Assembly (NCBI GenBank): GCA_036874045.1
Contig: CM072341.1
Span: forward strand, 9,560,501 to 9,624,500
Reading direction: 5' to 3'
Origin: Cymodocea nodosa
Taxonomy: Eukaryota; Streptophyta; Magnoliopsida; Alismatales; Cymodoceaceae
DNA: 64,000 bases
The notes beneath the pieces were generated by a model that saw only the letters and a program-made list of their open reading frames with translations, was not told the DNA's origin and made no database searches. Shown here one piece after another: positions 1 through 11,084 of the stretch (positions are counted from its first letter, which is position 1; each line of letters starts with the position of its first letter). Both the position numbers and the translations under genes were made by a program.

Positions 1-2028
1 CACCTCACTAGGTTTTGATGTTATTTTCACTTGAGAATGATTTAGAATGTAAAATCACCATGTATATTTAGAATAACTTAAAACCCTTTCCAATGAATAT
101 TTTTGTATGATTTTTCAGTTCTTATTTTGGGAGAAATCGTTGTTACAAGTAGAGCTATTTTCTGTGATTTTGACGACCGAGTTAGGAAGGAAAGAATTTT
201 TGTAGTTCCGGATTCTGTGCAACTAGAATCCTTGCCTTATGTTTCTCCTTTCAAAAAAGTAGGTTTTCCATAGAGTTTTTTAGTGTTTCTTGATACGATT
301 TTGTAGGAAATTTTTTGTATATTACAATTATGCAAGTTTCGTAATTTTTAGAAATGTATTTCTTCAATTTTTTGATTTTTTCTTCTAGAGGTTGCAGTAG
401 TTTTGAATTTCTATTTGGGTGCCAGATTTGGTGCTCGACGCTTGAGTGTTGACTATGCTGTAATCTTTGTGTAAAATAGTTCTGTTAATTTTCTTTATTA
501 GTAATACAAGTCTTCATTCAAAGCCCTCTGATTTCACAGGATTTCATGGAGTTTGACTGAGTTACAATTTTTGCACCAAAGGTACCATTTTGGAAAGTTT
601 TTAGAACGATTCTGTGCCCTATCAGTAAATCTGATATTTCTAGATTTCTATAATGAGTTAGTCTATGATATTACTTCTATTTTAAAGATATCTCGAGAAT
701 CTTTCCAAACAACATTTTATCTAGATTTTTGAATGTCCAGGTTGGAGGAAAAGAGAGTTAGAAATTGGGCCTCACTTCTGTGATTTCAAGGCCAAAACTC
801 ATTGATTTTCTTGAGTTTCCTAAAGGTTAACCTTAGGAGCTTATTGGATTTTGGGCGATATTTGAACTTTTCATTGTACTTATGTAATTTTATCCTATTA
901 ATTTGTAATTAGAATTTTTAGGATGACTTTAACGAAGTAAATGTTTTGCTAAACAATTATTTTCATGAATTCAATTAAGACAAGCTCCTTGTGGATCGAC
1001 CCGCTCTTGCATATGCTTAATACAATAGGTACCATGCGCTTGCGGTTTATAAATGTAAAATTTGGGTTTTTCATGTATTTAATTGAATAACAACAAATTA
1101 CCTTACATGATTCAATAACACCATGGTGGTAGTGTAGATTTTAATGTTGTGAGTGAAAAATGACAACTGTTCTCGGATTTACTATTTTTACAACTTTGAT
1201 GTGAATGTTCAAAGGGTTTCTGATATCAGTTTCTCATGTTTTTTGGATTCCCAGACAAGCTCTCGAAGACTAGTTTGCAGTCATGGGTTTTAAAGAATTT
1301 TCTAGAGATTTTTCAGATGAGTTATCGATTTTATTCAATGGGTGTGCAACTGCTCTGTCTTTCCTGTCGGAATCTAGATTTTGTAGTGTTTTGTGAAGTG
1401 AATTTGAAGGGGTTCTAAATTAAATCTTTGCATGAATTTTCATGAGTTTTTAGTTCAAGAGATTATCTGTAAAAGCCCTTTGATTTCGGGCAATTTCATC
1501 AAGTATTGAGGGAGTTATGTTAGTTTTAGTTACCATCTACAAATCTGTATTGTTAAACTACTGAATGCACGTCTGTGTTAATCTTGGTGTTTACAGAGGT
1601 GTACTTAATGTTTTTGAATGAAATAAGTTAAGATTTCTAGTTGATCCATAGATGTTTCACTCTGTATTTTTTATGTGATTTTATATGCAATAGGATGAAG
1701 TGGGAGTTCGAAGGAAATGATGTAAAATCCTGTGTTTTCAGACAGAATTTATAGCATAATATTCTTATGTAAGGATGAATGAATCATGTGTAAAAGAGTA
1801 TTTTGAATCAAACTTTGATCATATTTTCAAATCCCTGTTTTGGGCACCTCTGATATATTTAGTAAAGCCAAATCCTTGTGGATTCGACCCGTATTCGCTG
1901 AAATATACTACAAAAGCATCGTGCGCTTGTGGTTAATTTAAAATGAGTTTCGAGTTTAATGTTTTATCATTTTGCTTCCCCTTGTTAGTTTTCAAAACCT
2001 TATTTTGAGGACAACAAAAACCTCAACA
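1..2028 (+). repeat. 5' LTR region of Gypsy-1 with an internal approx. 0.9 kb imperfect duplication
   Basis: No coding sequence is visible. Just before position 2028 is the signature usual at the 3' end of plant gypsy LTRs: a run reading CCTTGTGGATTCGACCC (about 1872) followed by GTGCGCTTGTGG. A second, related copy of the signature lies at about 990-1045. Another matched pair, beginning AAGCCCT.TGATTTC, lies at about 515 and 1476. Spacing is 0.88-0.96 kb in both cases. The region is therefore either one LTR with an internal duplication or two related LTR ends in tandem. The CA end is placed at 2027-2028 because the primer site follows within seven bases. Confidence 0.6.
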
Positions 2029-2034
2029 AATTTT

Positions 2035-2054
2035 TAGCACTGCTGCCAGAGATT
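2035..2054 (+). other. Primer-binding site of Gypsy-1 (tRNA-Asp type, decayed)
   Basis: The 20 bases match the complement of the 3' end of plant tRNA-Asp(GTC) at about 13 of 20 positions. All seven differences are transitions, as expected from deamination. This site marks the LTR/internal boundary and fixes the element's orientation. The tRNA comparison is from knowledge of the family, not from a search. Confidence 0.6.
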
Positions 2055-2805
2055 TGGTTATGTTTTTATCAAATTTCTTTGGCGCTTGTAAAAGATTTTT
2101 GAAAAGTGATGAGTGGTTGTGTGAATATTCTTTTATGTTGTGTTTATTTACTTGTTTTAACGTGTAGTTCAATTTGTTTTGTTAGTAATGTAAATTCTTG
2201 ATATACCATATTATTACTTCACATTCAGATAGGTTTTTTCCATAATATGTGATGTTAGAATGGTTTAAAAGCAATGGTCAACAGGACATACCTACTACAC
2301 GAAAGTTTAAGTGTATAGTATTTGTAATTATTCTGAAATGCAAACTTGTAACTGGAAAATTAAATTCTTCTATTTGCAAGACTTGTTACGAATTTTTTTC
2401 ATATTTTTCCTATAAAGTTCAGTTTAAGATGTTTCTTTAGAGTATTTATATGCTTAATTCGGAGTTGTATGCAAGTTATGATTTTTCAAAGTTAGACTAG
2501 CATGTAGTTGCAATTTGAAAGTAGTCAGACTAGAATGAACTGGAAAATTGCTGTATTAGTAATCTTGTATTTCTATTGCATTATTCTTTAATTTTCTTCA
2601 TTTAATTATTGTTTATTCTTTCATTGTTTAGTCATTCTTTTATTAAAATGGATTAAGGTTACTCACTTGGTTGCTACTTTTTGCAGATTTGAGTAATAGT
2701 GAATCACTTGAAGAGTTTAGATAAATTATAAACAAAAGGCTGGTAAAGATTAACTTAGTCGTTAATGCTTTATTTTCTTTTTATCTGATTTAGAGCTTAT
2801 TTTCC
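2055..2805 (+). other. Leader between primer site and NC of Gypsy-1, no capsid region
   Basis: About 750 bases where a gypsy element would normally encode the capsid (CA) part of gag. I see no CA motifs such as FHG, a PFSL-type block or CPHH in any frame. It is AT-rich and noncoding as far as I can tell. Its importance is the absence: the coding frame downstream starts at a zinc knuckle. Confidence 0.55.
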
Positions 2806-5800
2806 ATGGATGATTGGTCATGCCAAGTTGATGACTATTATGTCTATGATGAAAATGATTATATGCCATCATGTTTTTCTTGTTTTGCAGGTGATCATGT
2901 GACTAGTGAATGCCAAAATCACTTGCCTCATGAACAAAATTCTAGCATGCCATGTACTGTTTTAGAGTAGGAAAGTAATCCTATTCCATGCATGAAACAT
3001 AATTCATATATTCATCATGATTTACCTAATCATGCATATGCGTCTACTAGTAAATCTGAAATTTCTTATCATGTATCTAATATAGATCTAAGTGAAGATA
3101 TAGCTAAATTTAATGCAATTATGGACAACATTGCTAAAGATAAGTCTATTAGTAGTTATAGTAAGAGTGTTTTTCATGCTGATCCAATTGATGTGGATAC
3201 AACATGTGATGACCTTGGAAAACAAATGGATGCATTTGTTACTTTAAGGTCAAGTAAGGAAGTGAGTAGGCATAGTAGTGAAATTCCTTTACCTGTAGGT
3301 CCTCTAGAGCCTTGTTGCAATCCATCTAGAGTAGAAATTTCTAAAGATTCTAAGGTTATCTCTAGAAGTGATAAGGGTAAGCAAGTAGTCTATGCCCCAT
3401 TAGAATCATCTACTAGTGCCCCTTACCCTATTAGACTTAGAGTTGAATTAGGAGGAGATAAGTTAGATAAGATTAGAGAGACTTTTGAGCAAGTGAGAGT
3501 GAACATACCTTTATTGGAATTAATTTAGCAAGTTCCCTCACATGCTAAGTTCCTAAAAGATTTATGTACTAAGAAAAGAGTTAGAAAGATACCCAAGAGT
3601 GTGAACTTAGCAGAAGCAAGCAGTTCTTATTTTTATGATTACATCCCTAGAAAGTATAGTGATCCTGGGACTCCTACTATTTCATGCGTTATAGGAGACA
3701 CTTCTTTTGAGGGAGCCTTATTAGACTTAGGAGCCATAGTGAATGTTATGCCTTCTAGCATTTATGAAGAATTAGGGTTAAACTGCTTGCAACCAACTAG
3801 AATAGTAATCCACCTAGCTGATAGATCATTTAGAACACCTCTTTGAGTAGTGGAAGACCTCCTGATTAAGGTCCAAGATTTTATTTATCCTATAGACTTC
3901 ATAGTTATAGAGAACCACCTTGTAGTAGACCTTAAGAATAGCGCCTCATTAATTTTAGGTCGACCCTTCTTAGCAACAATTGATGCTTATATTGGTTGTA
4001 GGGAAAGTTTTATGCAGATTACTTGTGGAGATCAGAAGTTGCAATTAAATGTTTTCAACGTGGAAAGTGGCATGCGAGACCAACTGGAGGAAGAATTTGA
4101 AGTCAACTTGGTTGATGTGTTTGAAGAATTTGAAGATTCTTTTGAAGAAGTTGAAGCAAACTTTAATGTTGAAGATGATGAAGATTATTTTTCAGTATCA
4201 AGTGATTTTGAAGATGATATTTGCATGGAGATCAATGAAGCAAACCAAGTGGAAGTGGCTGAATTAGAAGAAGAAAAAGAAGAAGTTGAGCTAGAAGAGC
4301 AAGCTCAAGTAGAGTTGAAACCTCTACCTGTAGATCTTAAGCATGTATTTTTAGGAGAACTTGAGATGTGACCTAATATTATTTCTACCCATCTATCTAA
4401 GGATCAGGAAGCTAAATTGGTTGAAGTGCTTAAAGAAAATAGAAGAGCTATTGGATGGACTATGGTGGATATTAAAGGAATAAGCCCTTCTATTTGTACT
4501 CATAGAATTCATTTGGATCCTAGCTATGCTCCATCTAGGCAACCTCAAAGAAGATTAAATGTAAATATTAAGGAGGTAGTAAGAAAAGAAATTTTAAAAT
4601 GGTTGGATCATGATATTATCTATCCTATTTCTAATAGTCCTTGGGTCAGCCCTATTCAGGTTGTTCCCAAGAAATCTAGTATTACAGTAGTAAAAAATGA
4701 TAATGATGAGTTAGTCCCCACCAGAATGTAGACCAGGTGAAGAGTATGCATTGATTATGGGAAATTGAACAATGCTACCCGTAAGGATCATTTTCCATTG
4801 CCCTTTATAGATCAAATGTTGGAGAAATTGGTGGGGTAGGAATTTTATTGCTTTCTAGATGGCTATTCTAGTTACAACCAAATTCATGTTGCTTTAGAGG
4901 ACCAAGAAAAGACAACCTTTACTTGTCCTTTTGGAACTTTTGCATTCTGACGTATGCCTTTTGGATTTTGTAATGCGCTTACGACATTTCAACGTTGTAT
5001 GATGGGTATTTTCTCAGATATGATTGAGCGATTTTTGGAAGTATTCATGGATGACTTCTCAGTATTGGGATCTTCCTTTGAATAATGCTTGGAAAATCTA
5101 AGAATGGTTTTAGAGAGATGTATAGAGAAAGATTTAGTGCTAAATTGGGAAAAGTGCCACTTTATGGTAAAATGAGGAATTATTTTAGGGCACATAGTTT
5201 ATGGTAAAGGATTAGAGGTGGATAAAGCAAAAGTGGATTTAATAGCAAACCTGCCTCCACCTAAGACTGTTAGAGATGTAAGAGCATTTCTTGGCCATGC
5301 TGGATTCTATTGAAGATTTATTAAGGATTTTAGTAAGATTGCTCAACCATTAAGTCGATTATTAGCAAAAGATACCAAGTTTGATTTCTCTAAAGATTGT
5401 GAAGTAGCGTTTGTCAAGTTAAAAGAGGCTTTATCCTCAGCTCCTATTGTTCATGCATCGGATTGGTCTCATCCTTTTGAGCTTATGTGTGATGCCTCTC
5501 ATTATGCTCTAGGCGCAGTTCTTGGGCAAAAGATTGATAAGCTTCCCAGAGTTATCTATTATGCAAGTAGAACATTGAATGATGCCCAGAAAAATTATAT
5601 AATGACAGAGAAAGAGTTTTTAGCAATAGTGTTTGCCTTGGAGAAATTTAGACCTTATTTGGTTGGCTCACACACTATTGTTTATACTGATCATAATGCC
5701 TTAAAGTATTTGTTGGCAAAACAAGATGCAAAACCTTGACCTACGAGATGGATCTTATTGTTACAAGAATTTGATTTGATAATTAAAGACAAGAGGGGTT

Positions 5801-5921
5801 GTGAAAATGTAGTTGCCAACCATCTATCAAGGCTATCTATTGGAGAATCTTCTGAGATACCCATCAGTGATGTTTTTCCAGATGAGTAGGTATTATCTAT
5901 CAATGCTAAACCTTGGTATGC
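2806..5921 (+). pseudogene. Gypsy-1 NC-protease-RT-RNase H polyprotein, nonsense-ridden, truncated
   Basis: One reading frame of about 1,038 codons without a frameshift, starting at an ATG at 2806. Order: a CCHC zinc knuckle at 2872-2913 (CX2CX4HX4C, nucleocapsid type); an FVTLRSSK block; aspartic protease around 3717-3800 with the plant gypsy motif LLDLGAIVN; an acidic linker (4075-4330); reverse transcriptase from about 4417, with VSPIQVVPKK and the catalytic FMDD near 5047; RNase H from about 5455 (MCDAS, YTDHNALKYL). Integrase is absent because Gypsy-2 interrupts the frame at 5921. More than ten in-frame stops are present, most at positions where relatives have Gln, Arg or Trp. The capsid domain expected in front of the knuckle is missing. 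Translation would have made a polyprotein for reverse transcription in virus-like particles; this copy cannot. Confidence 0.9.
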
Positions 5922-7877
5922 TGTTTGGTTTTTGTTAACTTCTATTTAGTTGTGAAAAGTTAAATCTTAAACTTGCTTATATCAGTAATTTCTTTTAGAA
6001 GTAAACAAACATCCTTTCACACAAATTAGATATTAATTCCAATTTGTATTTTTTAACTACAAGTGCACAGTGTATATTGTATTTTTGTACAAGTACAGGT
6101 CGATCCCACAGAAATTGAGTAAGAATTGTGTACTGTTCTGATTTTGATATTAGAGTATCAATGTTTTCAGTTAAGCACTCCGTTGAGTTACAATTAACTC
6201 AACGGACTTAGTTCGTGGAGTTATAGCTAACTCAATAGACTAACCTTGTGGACTTATAGTTAACTCCATGAGCCTATTTTTCTAGTTGAATACTATTATT
6301 TACAAAGGAATTTGGTCAACCATTGGGCGATTCCACAAATTGTAAATAACATTAATTAAGCTCTTTAATGTTAGTTAACATTAGATTTATCATTAAGAAA
6401 CACTAACATTTAGATATTTCAAATAGTAACCATTAAAATCTTTAAGTATCTAGAACGAATCAATTTCAGTAAACTGTAAAACTATTTTCTATTTTCTGAA
6501 TTAAACAAACATAAAACAGTCAAAATACTGACAATGATAACATTAATCACAATATAAAACAAACAATATAATACTTTAATAATAAATGTAAACACAGATA
6601 GTTTGTTGTTTTTGGTATTTTTGTTTTGATATGTTCCTGAAGATGAATGAAAGGTGAAATGTAAAAATCTCTATCGACAATAAAAACTTCTATCACTACA
6701 TGCGACACGATTACACCACTGAAAACTTAATCACTTACAATCCTGCCTCCTCTCCCTATAGAATCGTGAGTCCAAAATTGCAAGATGATCTCCTCTTCAA
6801 CATATCGGCATCAACTCGAAACCAAGGCTAGAAGCTTTACGATCTCTTGAGATATGAGTCGGTGCTTAGTGAAAATGGCTTCCCTTTCAGCGACACGATC
6901 ACTCCTCACAATGGTTGTCAGGCACCGTGTTTGGCTCAGAATCGACCCAACATCAGGAAAGTATCCTCACAGACCTTCGATGGTTGGTGATTATGGTGGT
7001 GGTGTGGAGCTTCAAGGAACTTCCGATGCTTCTTATAATTAGTGCGGTCCTCCACTACTTCTGCACACACTTTTTCTTCGTCTTTTATATTTCTTACAGT
7101 AGTAACTGCTCCTACTTAGATGATCGGTTGGATTTCCTTCATTCATATCAACAATAGTGATTCCTACGTGATACATGCAATCATGGTTTTCCTTTGAATG
7201 TCCTATTTTTGTAACTACTACAATAGCATATTAGAAAATATATGGTCCATGGAGTTATAGATAACTCAACGGACTTATTTCATTGATTTAACTATAAAAC
7301 ACGTGCGATAATAAAAAACAAGTTCAGATGTTTTGGATAATTATAACTATAAGTATCCGAAACTTATATGTATTTCGGATAGTTAACAAATAACCTTCCG
7401 AAAGATAACTTAAGTCAAGCTTCCAGATTGTGACATGTGTCCTTAAGCAGTTTTATAATAAAAGGATATTTTGGATACTTACAGTCCTAACTATCTGATG
7501 CCCAAATGCATTTTGGATAGTTAACAAATAACCTTCCGAACATTCAATTAAGTCATGCATTAAGGTTTCAACACATGTATTCTAGGAAATAATAAAATAC
7601 TCTTTAAACATTTAAAACATAATTGTCTGGTACATTAAACATAACTCTCCAAAATAACAAAAAATTTGAATACTTAAGAATTAAAGATTTGCAATTCAGA
7701 GACAGTTTAGAAATGTACTTAATTAACATTAATTCCCTAAAATTATGTAAATTCTTTCATTAAAGCATATAAGAGTGCAATTATAACATAATAGCTTAAT
7801 TCTTATATGATAAGCTAAATATTATACAATTAACCATCATTTAACCTTTAATATTATGCACTTTTTCATTCTAAACA
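5922..7877 (-). repeat. 3' LTR of Gypsy-2
   Basis: On the minus strand it begins TGTTTAGAATG right after a G-rich polypurine tract and ends in CCAAACA. Most of its length is homologous, in inverted orientation, to the LTR at 60908-62634, including the stretch around 6850-7010 and the GGATCGACC signature near its end (6090-6110). It is about 230 bases longer than that copy, partly because the segment holding the TATCCGAA/CGGATAGTTA motifs (7320-7570) is duplicated here. Near 6170-6290 it has several copies of an inverted-repeat motif, TAACTCAACG / CGTTGAGTTA. Its lower end abuts Gypsy-1 pol, so it looks like the point of insertion. Confidence 0.8.
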
Positions 7878-7910
7878 CTTCCCCCATACTTAACTTTTGC
7901 TAGTCCCTTA
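7878..7910 (-). other. Polypurine tract of Gypsy-2
   Basis: On the minus strand the sequence GGGACTAGCAAAAG is followed by TTAAGTATGGGGGAAG and then the LTR start. This string is the usual 3' terminal signature of plant gypsy elements, the site where plus-strand DNA synthesis is primed. It confirms that the adjacent LTR is the 3' one. Confidence 0.8.
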
Positions 7911-7959
7911 GCAAACTACTAAGATCTAACTAGTTGGTCTTTCTAAAGTTGCTAGAATT

Positions 7960-9182
7960 AATTTTTTTCATTTTGTTTCTTCTTCAGAATAATAAATTAG
8001 ATTACTATATAGATATTTTGTATTTTTTAGTAATCTATTTTAACATTTGTTTTCTCCTCTACAACATGCAAATATATTTAAACATATGTAAATTACATAC
8101 AAAATATATTAGCATCATATAGGTGGTAATTATATTATCATTTTTTCTTCTTTTCAAATATCTATTATCTTGAATTTTCCAATATGATTTCCAGAATAAA
8201 TTTCAACTACATACGAATCAAAACACAATCCAATTCAATATGATTAAAACAAATAGAATAAAGAATTGTATCTCAAATAAACAACTTCAAAAGTCTATTC
8301 TAGATTCATACTTCAGCAATCTTAGATAACAGAAAATATACTCGATTCAAAAGATATCTATATTTCACAAAACACTTTTATCTTTTCAGAACAGTATATG
8401 CATATTTGTACTTTAAAAGTTAATTTGAAAAGTTTGAATCATACAAGAGCTTTCTAGTGTACCCATGTATCGAGCTTTCAGTCAACAATCCTAGATCTAA
8501 TCAGGATCTTAGGTTGTTAGATTTAAAGAGTCATTTTTCAGGTCAACAATCCTTACATACCTATCTACTCAAGTACAAAAGGCTCATGATCAAACTAGTC
8601 AATAAACTCTCAAAGTTTTTCTCTTTTTTTTCTTTTCAACACTGTATATATACATATTTCATTAATACACATGCAATAAAACACAAATCTCATATAATCC
8701 TACTTCCAATTTTTACTGAAAATATGAATCCATATCACTAAGCTCATACTTTTTCTGTAGTTTAATAAGATCTACACATAAATCATTCTACAAGTTTAAT
8801 CACTCAAATTAAATGTATCCTTGATCATATGTATCTCATTTAATCCACAAATCAACATTTCAGCTCTTTTAGGATTTCAGATAATTTATTAAGTTTCAAT
8901 TAAGCATTTTCTTTTTAAAATCGTGAAACTGTTAAACTGATAAAATTCAAAAAAAACATAAGATACTATATCTAGATTTGTATGAATAGTAAAATTTTGT
9001 ATCATCTTATATAAGATTATAAATATAACATTCAAGTAGTTATAGTTCTTAAAAATTTAATAGTTTCAATTATCGGATAGTTACAGCAATTTCATAAAAA
9101 TTTTCAATTTCCACAGAACTTTTGCAGTACCATTCTAATTCTTTTAATTAACAAAATTTCTTAGCTGTTAATCAAATTACCT
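7960..9182 (-). other. Noncoding 3' module shared with the copia elements
   Basis: No coding potential is evident. Read on the minus strand, it matches the post-pol spacer of Copia-2 (about 22900-23700) and Copia-1 (about 38000-38760) block by block. One block at 8440-8620 contains GATTGTTGACTGAAAGCTC and TTTTGTACTTGAGTAGATAGG. Another at 8150-8300 contains GTTTATTTGAGATACA and GTGTTTTGATTC. In the copia elements the module lies between pol and ORF3; here it lies between two gypsy-type 3' end signatures. Function unknown. Confidence 0.7.
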
Positions 9183-9235
9183 CCCCCCCATACCTACATT
9201 TTGCATTGTCTCAATGTAAAAGATTTTATAGTAAA
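9183..9235 (-). other. Second gypsy-type polypurine/3'-end signature
   Basis: On the minus strand: TTTTACATTGAGACAATG followed by CAAAATGTAGGTATGGGGGGGAGG. This closely resembles the conserved ACATTGAGGACAATG ... TTTGGGGG block upstream of 3' LTRs of plant gypsy elements. It is 1.3 kb upstream of the polypurine tract actually adjoining the LTR, so this element has two such signatures. It may mark an ancestral 3' end. Confidence 0.6.
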
Positions 9236-9833
9236 TACAGTAAATGTAGCAGGCATGAATATTATTTCATTGACTTAGCACCTAACTCAACGAACTTAAT
9301 TTGTTGAGTTAATGAATAACTCCATCAATTGAGTTTAAATGTAAATTCAGGATAAGTAATCATTACATACCTTGTTCTTTTGTATCTCCTTCAATATCTT
9401 CCGATTTTTGATTCTGAAAAACTTTTCATTCACACGTATAAGAGTAGGATATATAACAAAATAACACTTAACAACAAAACATAAATTGTTAAATCAGTGT
9501 CTTGTGTGGAACCTAGACTCCTATGCCTTTGGTGGCTCACAAGCAAGCCAGTTAGTTTCCCAGAACAGATACCAACAAACTGGATTGATATTTTGTTTTT
9601 CTTTTCTTATAAAATAAAACTAAAACTAAAATTCTTTTTCCTTTTCTCTTTTTTTCTAACAATAAATGCAGAATGCACACAACATTAAACGCACAAAATC
9701 ACAGTTTAAGAACATAATTGAAAAGTAGTAATAAATGGAATAAACATGTCAGTCCAAGCAAACTTTTAGGTATAATTCTTCTTGCTATTAATTCTGTTTT
9801 AATGCAATCCGTTTTCCTTTTTAACTTGTAAAC

Positions 9834-10880
9834 TTATAGTATGTTATCAATACTAAATATAAGTGTATTTCCATTAATGAAATGAAATGCAAATATAAGT
9901 GTATTTCCATTAATGAAATGAAATGCAGAAAGGGATCCTCTTTTGTTCCAAGATAATGTAGCTGTTTTTATTTCTACATCTATTTCAATATATTCCTCTT
10001 CCCACTTCCATTCATTTAGGTCTTTTATAATCCATATTTGAAATTTCCTCAATTCATCCCACCATTTGATCAGACATAAAGTAAGATCATCATATTCATT
10101 ATACCACATTCCTAATTGAATTTTATCATATTCTAAAGATGGTGGTTTAGCTATATCACTAGGTATAGGCAATATTTCTATAAAGTCATTATCATAGCTA
10201 TCTATGCTTACTATGTATAAATCAGATCTAAATGCAATTGATATATCTGTGACTAGATATATATATCCATCAAGTATGACATGTATGTTGTTAATTAATG
10301 CTTTCTATCCTAGATATATCATAGTATTTTCAGTCCAAGATCTATTCAAAAAATTATACATACTTAAGCATAAATCTTCATCCCAATTTCCAGTTGGTCT
10401 CTAATAATACAATTTTTCAGGAATGGTCAAATTTTTATCAGAAAATATTAAAGCTGACCCACAATTTTTAGTTGGTACTTCAAATCTATTAGACCTTCCT
10501 ATATTTCATTCTTCTCTAGTGATAGGATTTCTAATCAAAATGTCGAGTAACAAAATTGCATACCTTGGTTTGGTTCTATAAATAATTAATCCTTCGTCTA
10601 TTCCCATAATATGATTTATTCCTTCTAATGTATTGGGTGGAATTCCAACAGTTTCTTCCATATTCAGATATTCATAGCTGATTGAACTACGATTAAATGA
10701 CTTTCATAAAAATCCATCTCTAATCTTAGTCATTTTTGCAACTTGTAGTCTATGAAAATATTTTTCTCTTACACAATCTTTAATTTCCTTTGATACACAA
10801 CACAATCTGCACAGATCTTTAGCTGATAAGTTACTTAGTACTTCCCTTAATGCATCTAGTGGTAATTTCATTAATTCCAT
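9834..10880 (-). pseudogene. F-box protein (FBA/kelch-type) pseudogene captured in Gypsy-2
   Basis: A 348-codon frame on the minus strand starting at ATG 10880, close to the 350-400 residues usual for plant F-box/FBA proteins. Residues 6-43 form an F-box: LPLDALREVL, then LSAKDLCRLCCVSK, the part that binds SKP1 in SCF ubiquitin ligases. Further on are the NPITRE motif, an NNIHVILDGYIYLV block, and a C-terminal LTLCLIKWWDELRKFQIWI block typical of the F-box-associated domain that selects substrates. Four in-frame stops (the first, TGA, at 10706-10704, then near 10517, 10402 and 10308) break it, but there is no frameshift and no intron. A promoter-like repeat lies 60-130 bases upstream. It lies between the gag-like ORF and the 3' LTR in the same orientation. 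I infer capture of a host gene; an older stand-alone host gene is possible but less likely. Confidence 0.8.
9855..9926. repeat. Exact 36-bp tandem duplication in the F-box 3' end
   Basis: Two adjacent identical 36-bp units (9855-9890 and 9891-9926). In the F-box frame each encodes a 12-residue repeat containing FHFINGNTLIF. Identity of the units suggests a recent slippage event. Confidence 0.85.
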
Positions 10881-10929
10881 CTGTTGTGATTCTGTATAAC
10901 ATAAATAAAAATTAACAGAGATAAAATTA

Positions 10930-11010
10930 ACATAGCTACTTACTTATCCTCGTGGAGTTAGGTCATAACTCAATGGACTAAGTTCATTGAGTTAAGTATT
11001 AACTCTATGA
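10930..11010 (-). promoter_or_regulatory. LTR-type inverted-repeat motif upstream of the F-box ORF
   Basis: On the plus strand this contains CGTGGAGTTAGG, CATAACTCAATGGAC, GTTCATTGAGTTAAG and TATTAACTC within 70 bases. It is the same TAACTCAA(C/T)G ... CGTTGAGTTA arrangement that is repeated in the gypsy LTRs. It ends about 50 bases before the F-box start codon. Assignment as a promoter element is inference from position and recurrence. Confidence 0.45.
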
Positions 11011-11084
11011 TACTACTAACTATAATTAAACTTACATTTTTTTCTTTTTCTTTTTATTTTTTTCTACTTACTATATTATACATA

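Larger units (their letters stand above)
1..5921 (+). mobile_element. Gypsy-1: Ty3/gypsy (Athila/Tat-like) retrotransposon, 3'-truncated
   Basis: The element reads left to right: LTR-like DNA to about 2028, primer-binding site at 2035, leader, then a single NC-protease-RT-RNase H frame from 2806. The coding frame stops abruptly after the conserved residues PWYA that follow RNase H, exactly where the 3' LTR of Gypsy-2 (opposite strand) begins. I infer that Gypsy-2 inserted here. No plus-strand integrase belonging to this element is seen elsewhere in the window, so its 3' half is either beyond the window or lost. The left boundary also lies outside the window. Confidence 0.85.

Noticed and set aside
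1236-1418. Short open frame in the Gypsy-1 LTR region
   Set aside because: No similarity to retroelement proteins and it lies in LTR-type repeated DNA.
2806-5921. Alternative genetic code explaining the many in-frame stops
   Set aside because: Stops of all three types fall at different residues (Gln, Arg, Trp, others) and vary between copies, which fits mutation, not recoding.
6170-6290. CRISPR-like repeats in LTRs
   Set aside because: The repeated units are short LTR motifs with irregular spacing in a plant genome.
6854-7157. Frame antisense to the Gypsy-2 LTR, with a counterpart at 61410-61739
   Set aside because: Similar in both LTRs, but the LTRs are homologous DNA anyway and no domain is seen. 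Codon-level conservation would have to be tested before calling it a gene.
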